Assembly: GCA_015679605.1 (NCBI GenBank) | Contig: JAAAVE010000836.1 | Coordinates: 1-12,974 of the forward strand | DNA length: 12,974 bases | Direction: 5' to 3' | From: Podila epigama | Lineage: Eukaryota > Mortierellomycota > Mortierellomycetes > Mortierellales > Mortierellaceae | Shown here: one piece after another, positions 1-8,800 of the stretch | How the letters are laid out: each line of letters starts with the position of its first letter | Position numbering within the stretch: the first letter of the stretch is position 1 | Notes under the pieces: model-generated | Databases searched by the model: none | What the model was told of the DNA's origin: nothing | What the model saw: only the letters and a program-made list of their open reading frames with translations | Position numbers and translations under genes: made by a program

Positions 1-425
1 TTTTTTTTTTCTATTTTCTATTTGACTATCGACCCAAACCCCACTTTCCCTCTTTTCACACTTCACCTCACCCCACCCCACCCCTTCTCACTCACACATT
101 CACTCTCGCTCTCCGTCTCTTGTATTTTTTTTTCTCCCTGTTTCTGTACGTCTGACCATCTCTCTTTTTAAAATCTTCTTGTCTTCATAGCCAACAACAC
201 AACAACAACATTACCAACAAAGATCATACATTCTCAACGAACAGCATAAACAACAACAACAACAACAACATACAGCCAAAAAAATATTACAACCACAACC
301 ACACTATTTCTATTCATATCTTTCGTCATTGTTTTTCCCATTGTATTCTCGTCTCAAAGCCAGCGGAAAACTAGCCCTCCAGTTTTCATTTTGCATTCTC
401 ATTCTTTTCATTCAACAAAACTACC
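1..425 (+). promoter_or_regulatory. Promoter / 5' leader of the VAC8 homologue
   Basis: This stretch is strongly pyrimidine-rich (T-run at 1-10, CT/CA-rich 30-180, a CACCCCACCCC run near 66-84) and then becomes CAA-rich, with a perfect (CAA)6 at 251-268 and shorter CAA runs near 190-210. I found no ATG on the plus strand anywhere in 1-425, so the VAC8 start at 426 would be the first AUG of any transcript beginning here. CT-rich tracts followed by unstructured CAA-rich leaders are a common layout for active fungal promoters. I see no clear TATA box. The transcription start cannot be placed from sequence alone. Confidence 0.6.
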
Positions 426-3400
426 ATGGGTGTCTGCTCAAGTTGCTGTGCTGGTAAAATGATCTTTATCCTTCTTTGCCCTCCCTCCCTCCACCTTGCA
501 TCCAGTCATGTATGATCTAAATGATTAATCAACCCTGGATTACTAACAAGTTTCTCATACTCGGCCTTTTTTTTTTATTATTATTATTTCACTGCTACAC
601 TCTACTCTACCGCATTTTCTGCGTGGTTCTTTTGATATATTACCCTTTCATCATTATCTGTCCGTCCATCTGTCCGTCGTTCACCTTCGACTTGACTCGA
701 CTCGACTCGACTCGACTCGCACTGGCTCCGATACATGCTCGACCCTTTGTCTGACTTGAACTCCGTTACCTCTCCTGTTCCCGTGGCTCACTTTACCTTG
801 CCTTTTTGTCTTTTGTCTTGCGTGTCTCTTTACGACGGAACGAAATTTGTGTCTGCGTCCATTGACCCACTTTGACCTTGGCTCGCGTCAAATCGACCTT
901 TCAAACTGAACTTGGACCTCATCAAAATCACCTAATTATCAACATTCCGCCCGATTATTTTTCTGGTTTGACCTGTTTGCCGCCCACATCCAACACCGAA
1001 CCGATGGTATTATGTGTGCGTGTTTATTTCGACCCACTACCTTGAACAACAACAACAACAACAACACAACAAATCGATGATGATATGACCGCGAAACACA
1101 AACAACAATCAAATGGGGACCTACATCAGACCGAAATCGCAACGGTCTATATGAACCTCTTTTGCAGGAAAACGAGCGCGAAGCCGTAGCAGACCTGCTC
1201 CAATATCTTGAAAGTACGTATGATCTCATCGATCTCTTTTTTCCCTCCTTCTTGGTCTGGCTTGATTTTTTCTCTCTAGCCAATGTGAGTTGCATGCGCC
1301 TTTTCTTTCTTGTTCCAAAGATGAGATCGCGTTATGCATTTTTTTTTCTGTGTGTGTGTGTGTGTGATTTTGAAGAAACGGAACGCACATGCGAGCATCC
1401 CGCCAACGTGCGTTCCTGTCTCTCTTATTTTTTTCCATGGCTTGTCATATCCCACGCCTTTTTTTTTATATATATTCTGTCATTGGTGAGCATTTGAAAA
1501 CAAAGGACAGTGCCTTCCTGCCTCGGTACTTTTTGTTTTCCATTTTATTTTCTATTATTTTTATGCGGATGCATACTTGTCTTGTACATGGGGTGCGTGC
1601 GTGCTTGAATGTGTAGGTAGAAAGGTGGAAAAGGCAGACAGAAAAACATGCAGGCAGGCTGAAGCGTGCGACTCTGAAAAAGTGGGGTGAGGGGTGAGTG
1701 GGAATGAAGGAGGTATTCTTTTTTTTATTTTGCTCCCCAGGCCAGTTTCTTCTTTTTTTACTGTCTCTGTCTCCTTTTCTGTGTTGTCGACGACATTCGT
1801 TTTATTTGTCTACTGCGGGGTAGACTACGACACCACCACCTTTGGAATCTGCTGGACCCTGATGATGAAGCATCCGTGCATGTTCTTTGGTTCCCTTTCT
1901 ATCTTTCTCCTCGCGCCAACCCTTCCACCCCTTTGTCTCCTTGTCGAATCTCCAAACTGTGTCATTTCTTCCTTTGTGCTCCTGACCTTACTTCTTGCTT
2001 GATATGCGAGTGTGATAGAGAACAGTAGAGAACAGTCTTTTGACATGGGATTGGACTCACTTTTAACCCTTGTTTTTCTCTCTCTCTCTCTCTGCTACGT
2101 TGACCACCCTTAGACCGAACAGAGACCAATTTCTTTGAGGGTGACCCTCTGAGGGCACTGTCGACCCTAGCCTTCTCGGACAATGTAGATTTGCAACGGT
2201 CAGCGGCTTTGGCTTTTGCAGAGATTACAGAAAAAGGTATGGATACTGCTTCTTTCTCACCTGGGAGTACAACAACAATGCGCGTCATTTTGCTCCATTT
2301 CATACAATGCACACCATGTCCCACACGGGACACGGGACGATGGACGATTGCTCCTGTTGTTGTTTGTTGTTGTTGTTGCTGTGGTAACACAACCGACCGC
2401 GGGATACTTGGGAGACAACATGAGCGACACATGCACGCCCCCTGTTGGTTGGATTAAGCTTGTTACGATTGTTACGTAAAGGAGTGAGCGACTCGACTCT
2501 TTTAGGCTCACTGTTTGCGCTTTTCCCTTTTCATGTAGATGTACGGAACGTCAACAGGGACACGTTGGAGCCCGTTCTCTTTTTGCTCCAGTCGCATGAT
2601 GTCGAGGTCCAGCGTGCGGCCTCTGCAGCCCTTGGAAACTTGGCTGTGAACAGTAAGTCAAATGACACTTTTTGAATAGCATAACCTTTTGGCATGGTGC
2701 ATATCCTATTTTTGCGTATGACTGACTTGTTTTCTGTTTTTTGAAAAATTGTTCATTTAGCCGACAATAAGCTCCTTATCGTGAAACTCGGAGGATTGGA
2801 GCCCCTCATCCGCCAAATGCTCTCACCAAACGTCGAGGTCCAATGCAACGCTGTAGGCTGCATCACGAACTTGGCGACACATGGCAAGTGCAATATATGT
2901 TTATGCCGTATATTCGTATATGTGTCGCATAGAAAGACCTATATGACTTGACGGGAGTTGGACTTGGACTTGGACTTGGACTTGGACTGGATTAGACTTG
3001 GATTGGGATTAGACTCGGATTGAAATTAGACTTGGTTTGGCATTGGATTAGACTCGATCGGGTAGGGTTGGGCCAAACTAGAAAATTAGACGTCAACAGA
3101 GGATTAATCCAAGTGACATTTGTTTGAATTATCATGCGTACATATAGATGAGAACAAGACCAAGATTGCAAAGTCAGGAGCTTTGGTCAATTTGACTCGT
3201 TTGGCGAGGTCAAAGGATATGCGCGTCCAGAGGAACGCCACTGGAGCACTTCTCAACATGACGCATTCTGACGAAAACCGACAGCAGCTCGTCAATGCGG
3301 GTGCTATCCCTGTTCTCGTCAGTCTGTTGAGCTCACCTGACACGGATGTTCAATACTATTGCACAACGGCTCTCAGCAACATTGCCGTCGATGCCGCCAA

Positions 3401-4592
3401 CCGGAAAAAGCTCGCCCAAACTGAACCAAAGCTGGTCAACTCTCTGATTGGTCTCATGGACTCGACCAGTCTCAAGGTCGAATGTCAAGCTGCGCTGGCC
3501 CTGCGTAACCTGGCCTCTGATGAAAAATACCAACTCGAGATTGTTCGTTCGCGCGGCCTGACACCTCTGCTTCGTCTGCTTCAGTCGACCTTTTTGCCCC
3601 TGATCTTGTCGTCGGTCGCCTGTATCCGCAACATCTCGATCCACCCCTTGAACGAATCGCCTATTATTGATGCAGGATTTTTGGACCCACTGATTGAGCT
3701 TTTGGCCTATGATGAGAACGAGGAGATTCAATGCCATGCCATCTCAACTCTGCGTAACCTCGCTGCCAGCAGCGAGCGCAACAAGAAGGCGATCGTCGAG
3801 GCAGGAGCAGTGGAGCGTGTCTGTGCCTTGGTCCTGAACGTTCCTCTTAGTGTTCAGTCAGAAATGACAGCCTGTGTTGCTGTTCTAGCTTTGAGTGGTA
3901 TGTTTATAGACTCTGTGGTGGAAGATAATATGGAAGTGGATGGTGTTGACTATGAGGAAAGGGATTCTTGGTGTGATAATTCAACAAGCATGGGATGGCT
4001 ATCTTTGATATTTTTTTTTCGTCTCTGGTTTCCGTTCACGTCTAATGGTTGTTTTGTTTCTGCTGTGTCTCTACAACGTATTTGTCACTCAAAACCTTTT
4101 ATAGATGATCTCAAGCCAAGACTTCTTCAGTTGAGGGCACTCGAAGTGCTGATTCCATTGACGGATTCGTCGAGTGTTGAGGTGCAGGGTAACAGTGCAG
4201 CGGCCATTGGAAATCTGTCGTCAAAGGTAGAGGACTACAGTCCATTTATTGAGGTTTGGGACAGCCCTGCAGGTGGACTGCATGGATATTTGTCACGATT
4301 TTTGGAGAGCGTGGATACGACATTCCAGCATATTGCGATCTGGACGATTGTGCAGTTCTTGGAGGGAGGAGATCCCAGGTTGATTGACTTGATCATTCAT
4401 TCGCACGATATTATACCCGCGGTCAGACGGTTGACCCAGTCCTTTGAGTCTAGCTCACAGAAGCAGCAAGTGGATGAGAACGGCATGACGAACGACGAGA
4501 GCGAAATTATGGGCTTGGCAAGACGCGTTGTAAGCATGTTGGATCCAATTGACAACCGTGACGACCAGACCCTCCTTGGTTCTACCAACTAG
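426..4592 (+). CDS. VAC8: Vac8-family armadillo-repeat vacuolar membrane protein, 7 exons, 569 aa
   Basis: Vac8 is a lipid-anchored adaptor on the fungal vacuole. It works in vacuole inheritance (with Vac17), nucleus-vacuole junctions (with Nvj1), vacuole fusion and selective autophagy (with Atg13). Exons are 426-453, 1130-1213, 2114-2236, 2539-2652, 2761-2883, 3148-3897 and 4105-4592; the spliced CDS is 1710 nt. The N-terminus MGVCSSCCA has Gly2 for myristoylation and Cys4/7/8 for palmitoylation. Next come the conserved GLYEPLLQ and [14 protein letters not shown] blocks, then about a dozen armadillo repeats (for example the [27 protein letters not shown] and [12 protein letters not shown] blocks) and an acidic C-terminal tail. 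The length matches family members (about 560-580 aa). The start has an ideal context (ACCATGGG) and is the first ATG of the window. All introns are GT-AG except intron 5, which is GC-AG. Every splice junction used is needed to restore the conserved protein. All introns are phase 1. Identity is very secure; exact edges of exon 2 and exon 3 rest on homology. Confidence 0.96.
454..1129 (+). other. VAC8 intron 1 (676 nt)
   Basis: A GT-AG, phase 1 intron sits immediately after the acylation motif and runs from the GTAAAA donor to the TCAG acceptor. An acceptor at 1129 is preferred because it joins codon 10 (G+AC) to an open frame reading [12 protein letters not shown], which matches the family's segment between acylation motif and repeats. 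It contains a perfect GACTC pentanucleotide repeat (5 copies, 694-718) and CAA-rich tracts near 1047-1066. I see no RNA gene or ORF of interest in it. Confidence 0.8.
694..718 (+). repeat. GACTC x5 pentanucleotide microsatellite
   Basis: Five perfect tandem copies of GACTC lie inside VAC8 intron 1, embedded in related GACTT/CGACC-rich sequence. It is a simple repeat with no assigned function. Confidence 0.9.
1214..2113 (+). other. VAC8 intron 2 (900 nt, unusually long)
   Basis: A GTACGT donor and a CCTTAG acceptor bound this phase 1 intron. The acceptor at 2113 is chosen over CAG at 2122 because it restores the family's LENR-ET-FFxGxPL segment. It contains a (TG)9 run at 1349-1366 and a CT-rich run near 2077-2092 that may serve as an extended polypyrimidine tract. 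At 900 nt it is far longer than typical fungal introns (50-150 nt). I found no convincing nested gene. Confidence 0.8.
1349..1366 (+). repeat. (TG)9 dinucleotide microsatellite
   Basis: Nine perfect TG units lie inside VAC8 intron 2, directly after a run of T. Simple repeat. Confidence 0.9.
2237..2538 (+). other. VAC8 intron 3 (302 nt)
   Basis: Donor GTATGG, acceptor ATGTAG, phase 1. Splicing joins the AEITEK end of one armadillo repeat to [12 protein letters not shown]. The intron holds a GTT-rich run near 2358-2380. No coding or RNA feature is evident. Confidence 0.9.
2653..2760 (+). other. VAC8 intron 4 (108 nt)
   Basis: Donor GTAAGT and acceptor ATTTAG, both consensus, phase 1. It joins LGNLAVN to TDNKLLIV at an armadillo repeat boundary. 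Reading through it meets an in-frame stop after eight further codons. Confidence 0.95.
2884..3147 (+). other. VAC8 intron 5 (264 nt), GC-AG type
   Basis: The protein frame requires exon 5 to end at CATG followed by GCAAGT. This is a GC donor in an otherwise perfect donor context, with acceptor ATATAG. The neighbouring GT at 2888 would give a frame that stops immediately after the acceptor. The intron carries a TTGGAC hexanucleotide array. Phase 1, at the NLATH / DENKTKIA repeat boundary. Confidence 0.88.
2958..2990 (+). repeat. TTGGAC hexanucleotide tandem array
   Basis: Five perfect TTGGAC copies plus a partial sixth lie inside VAC8 intron 5. They grade into degenerate TTAGACTTGGATTGG-type units up to about 3060, so the original array was longer and has decayed. 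Confidence 0.85.
3898..4104 (+). other. VAC8 intron 6 (207 nt), frame-preserving and stop-free
   Basis: Donor GTATGT, acceptor TTATAG, phase 1. Splicing joins AVLALS to DDLKPRLL as in other fungal Vac8 proteins. The length is 69 x 3 and the VAC8 frame stays open all the way through, so a retained copy would insert 69 residues rather than truncate the protein. The inserted sequence is not Vac8-like. Confidence 0.9.
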
Positions 4593-5130
4593 CGCTTGAG
4601 CGGGAAGATGTTTTCTTTGCGAGTGACGAGTCCTACCTTTCACTTTCCCGAATGATCCCCAGGATGAGAATAATACCAACTCGACGAACCTGTCACCAGC
4701 AAACGCGAACAAGGAACCAAAGAAAATAGGAAAGATTACACCAAAAAAAAAAAAAAAAAAGAAAAAGAAAAAAAATACAACGAAATCGACACCTACATAC
4801 ATCCATAACACCAGCACAAAACACCAGCGCTCTGTTAATCACTGACACCGCCCACACAGTTTGTCAACCATTGACACCATCTACACTCACTCAGGACTCT
4901 TACGAGTGGATCCCAATACCAAGCCCAGGAATGGATATTATGCTTCTAGTTATCCCACCCATCCATTTCGGCTCCATGTATCAAACAAATGCATTTAAGC
5001 ACCATTCATTCACACAAATGGCCCTTTTCTATTTTTTTTTTCTTTCTTTCTCTCTGTTTGTTGTTTTTGTTGCTGTTGCTACTGTTTCTATTGATGTTAT
5101 GTTTCATTGTTCTTTTTGCGCGTGAATAAA
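4593..5130 (+). other. 3' UTR of the VAC8 homologue
   Basis: Non-coding sequence follows the TAG stop. It contains an 18-A run at 4743-4760 followed by further A-rich sequence, and a T-rich stretch around 5030-5070. It ends at a canonical AATAAA (5125-5130) followed by a GT/T-rich segment (GCTGTGTTCATTTTT), the usual layout of a cleavage/polyadenylation site. No ORF with recognisable similarity is present on either strand. Confidence 0.65.
5125..5130 (+). terminator. AATAAA polyadenylation signal, VAC8
   Basis: A perfect AATAAA hexamer lies 533 nt after the VAC8 stop and is followed within 20 nt by a GT/T-rich downstream element. It is the first canonical signal after the gene on this strand. 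Confidence 0.6.
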
Positions 5131-5251
5131 GCTGTGTTCATTTTTACAGTCAGTTTTAGCCAAGTGCTCTCATATTTTTTTTGTTGTGCCAAGAAGCAGA
5201 CATGACATGCTTGTTCTTCTTTAAAAAGTGACAGGGCTATTCGCTTAGGTG

Positions 5252-5295
5252 GTCCATGCCCTGTCCATGCCTTGTCCATGCCTTATCCATGCTCT
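5252..5295 (+). repeat. 11-bp tandem repeat, 4 copies
   Basis: There are four head-to-tail 11-mers in the intergenic spacer. Copies 2 and 3 are identical (GTCCATGCCTT); copies 1 and 4 differ by one and two bases. No function is assigned. Confidence 0.8.
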
Positions 5296-5844
5296 GATCC
5301 TACACCCTGTTCAAAGAAAGATCTTGGCGTCTCTCCCCCATCCACCAGTACCCAGTTCATTCTAGCTTTGTCTGTGCGAGTGCGAGTATGGGTTACATGA
5401 TCCATGCCCCCGATAGTCATCATCTGAGAGAGAGTGAAATAACGTGTTAAAGTAAAAAAAAGATTTCTCAGCAGGATTGAAGTTCAGATTTGATGGGATT
5501 GCCAAGGCTTTTTTCTTTCTTATTTCTCCTTGACATTCCCGTTTTTTTTTATTAGGCGACAAAGTACAAAGCGAGACGAATATATTGTGTAATGAGAGTA
5601 AAGATGGTTTATGCACTATGCACATGGACATGGACTTGATATGAAGAAGAAGGGGAGGAAAATGCTGACACATGTGAACTTTTAAGGCCATTCCACCTGG
5701 GATGAGCAGGTGGGCCGATGGTCGAAAAGAAAAGAAAAGAAAAGAAAAGAAAAAAAAAGTATTTATACTGGGGGACTAAACACGACAATTTCCTCCTTTC
5801 GATTTCTCCTTGTCAACTACTTTAATTTTTCCTCAACTTTAAAC
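5296..5844 (+). promoter_or_regulatory. Upstream region of the lipase gene, with GAAAA repeat and TATA-like box
   Basis: The region holds five perfect GAAAA units (5724-5748) running into a poly(A) tract, then TATTTATA at 5760-5767, 78 nt before the start codon. No ATG occurs between that TATA-like box and 5845, so the chosen start would be the first AUG. A poly(dA) tract next to a TATA-like element is a usual nucleosome-depleted fungal promoter layout. A 109-codon minus-strand open frame (5691-5362) is present but shows no protein family signature. Promoter function is inferred. Confidence 0.5.
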
Positions 5845-8800
5845 ATGGCACTCAACACAAACAGTGCTCTAGCGACTACTGTGGCAACGATGAGCACCAC
5901 CACCAACATCTCTGCACAGTACTCGGCATCATCTCAACAGAATCATGACAAGGATAGTAACAGTCATAACAATAATTGCACTCAAGCAGACACAACAACA
6001 ACAACAACAATAACATCGACAACAACTACCACTACAACCGCCTTAACAACACCCGAAAGTACAACAGGTACCTCACATCCAGATATCAATAAATTGGTGC
6101 TCCAGGCCAATAGACCTATCCCACTGTCAGCCTACATCTCAATGTCCCAGTTGGCCATTTCATCAGCCCTCAAGGTAGCCATGGTCTCCACACGACTGTC
6201 CCTGGGTCTTGCCCGAACTATCGTGTCGAGTCTCGACAAGATCCTGAACTTGACTGTTCGAGGCGTCGTTGGTCAAAATGACCAAAGCAGTCGAGGGTAA
6301 GAATTTTTAAGCGGAAGCGGGAGGAAGGGAGGAGGAGGAAGGTGGGCTCTTGAGGAAGTGTTATGATGTTTTTTTGTTTTTGTTTTTGAGAATGATGCTA
6401 AAAACAAAGGAAACTACCGGTTTATTGTAGATTGAACCCTGCGCTTGTGGCCTCATTACCATTCCGTGCTGTAAGTTTTTTTTATTTGTCATTTTCACCT
6501 TTGGCCAAAGAGAATCTACAAATATATATACACATTCTTTGACATGTACATCATATCAACAACAACTTCAACTACATATACTAAATACTACATACTTCTA
6601 CCACACAACATAACAAAAAAAACAGGCATTGTTGGGCATCAACTTTAGTGACCTCCTTGTCCAGACAATTCTCGAAACAGTGGACGGGTCCGTGAATTTG
6701 GCATTGAATACAGTGCAGGATGGTTTGGATCTCATGGACACTCTCTTTGGTCCAGACAGTACCTCTCAAACAGGAGAAACCTTCCGTGAAGTGTGGGCTA
6801 TGCTCAGCCGAGAATTCACTTCCTCAGAAGATGGTAACAATCAGAATGCTCGGTTGCCAGCAATGGAGGGCTTACGCTTGTTGATGGCTTATATCGCGGT
6901 ACAGTTTGCCACCTCGGAGCAATGGGAGACGATCAGGGTCAGGACACAATGTCGATTGGTGGCCGAGTGTTTCGAGTCCAAGGACGAAGAGAATGGATCC
7001 AGCCACTCTTGGGCTGCCGTAGCAACATGGCCTGATCAGTGGACCCGAGGACCATTGGCCTTGAGCAGGGATGAACTGCTAGAACATCAACGGTTGATGG
7101 AGCTAAGGAACCATCGTGAGGGACGGTCGGCAGGTTTACCATCGATTTATGCGGGCTCTTCACCAACATTCTCCCCTTTGCCATCGTTCTCACCCACCTC
7201 ATCTATGAAGAGTCCCAACCCAGAGTTGACAAATTTGTTGGCAGCCTCGTACAGGTTTTCGAGATTCTGTTCGGCCATGTACGGTAGCACAATGCTCGAA
7301 ATGATGGGTTCGCCTGAAAGGTTCCCTCCTGGTCCCCCACCTCCACGTGGCGCAAGTACCATGGAAACCGGTACAACCGACCCGACTGGCGCTACAGCAT
7401 CGTCCTCACCACCCTCGAACGCATCTGACAACCATTTTCATCATTACACGGGGACACCTTTGGGTTCAATCTTGTACTCTTCCGACACCGCCGCGACAAT
7501 CCAAGACGGGTTTTATAGTCCACGGTACTACCTCCTGGACGATGTCGAAACCAAACAGATTGTCTTGGTCTTGCGCGGAACAAAGTCGTTGCATGATCTC
7601 ATGATTGATTTGACGTGTGATGCATCAGACCTATGGCTTGACCACGACACGACACCGGCATCACCATCCACGCGCACCAGGATTCATACCAGTGCCAACA
7701 CCGGCACCAGCGGCTCACCAGAACGCAAAAAGAAGAGAAAGCCATTCAAGGTGCATGGTGGGTTCCTCAAAGCTGCAAGAACAATTGCATCAGCAGACAC
7801 GATTGGCATCCAGGAAAAGGTCAAGGCTGCATTGGAGGATCGACCAGGTTACTCCCTGCTACTGATTGGGCACTCGCTTGGTGCAGGCATTGCATCCATC
7901 TTGTCGATGCTTTGGGCAGATCCTGCGACGGGGCTTACACCAGAGTTGCCGCGTCATACAAGTGCACGAAGTAGTAGTGCGGCTCCATTAACGGATTTAC
8001 CGATAGGGCTAGGACTTGGTATCGGTCTTGGTACTGAACATGGACATGGGCATGGACATGGACTCGGAGAGAGTGGAGAATATTTGCCGGGTTACATGCC
8101 ACAGCCTCATTCGGAAACGTTTTTGCCGCCTGGTCGACGCGTGCGTTGTTATGCCTACGGCACACCAAAGGTTATGTGTCCTCGTATGAGTAAGCGTGCC
8201 ATCAAGGTAAACAACATGAAGCATTTTCATTTTTTTCTTTCGCACAGTATTGAGCGCAATTGTAAAGGCAATGCATACTGAATTTAACTTTGGATATTGA
8301 AACATATATGTAGTTGGTGACGAGCATCTCCTATGGTGATGATGTCGTGGGACGCTTGTCACTCGGAAGTGTCCGTAATATTGGACACGCGATGCGCGCG
8401 ATTCTAGCCATGCGACCACCACCCCCATTGTCGCCACCTGCCACCCCTTCACCTTCGCCTCCGCAATCACCTGTAATGGCTGTGGCTAGGTCTGACGAGG
8501 TTGAAGTTGAGGTTTTACACGATGCAGATGAAACTCTGGAACAATTACTCGAACATGAAGGCGAAGGCCTGGAACACCACCGACACTACCAGCAACCGCT
8601 CGAGGGCAATGCCAATCACAAGGGTACTCGCAATGACGATACAGCAGGGACATCCTCCTCTTCCCCCAAGAGAGAATCGACGGAGCGTAAGAAGCAAGAG
8701 TACCAGAGCATCGGTCTCGAGATTGTGCAAAAGGTGGTTCGATGGAGCGTGACTAAAGAAGAGCACTTGTTTGAAGAGTTTATGGATATCCGACGCGCAA

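Noticed and set aside
1070-1130. Box C-like ATGATGA in VAC8 intron 1 suggesting an intronic C/D snoRNA; a similar TGATGATGA lies near 1860 in intron 2
   Set aside because: No CTGA box D at suitable spacing in intron 1; in intron 2 the nearest CTGA is about 120 nt away with no flanking terminal stem.
3120-4592. A single 490-codon exon including the segment 3898-4104
   Set aside because: The open frame includes an intron: consensus GTATGT/TTATAG sites flank a non-Vac8 segment, and its removal restores the conserved [11 protein letters not shown]-type sequence. The true exon also begins at 3148, not 3120.
5362-5691. Minus-strand 109-codon open frame between VAC8 and the lipase
   Set aside because: It covers the lipase promoter, has low-complexity composition and no recognisable motif; most likely chance.
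6269-6285. TTGGTCA/TGACCAA dyad in the lipase coding sequence
   Set aside because: A 7-bp dyad inside a coding exon near a splice donor is compatible with chance and the protein sequence explains it.
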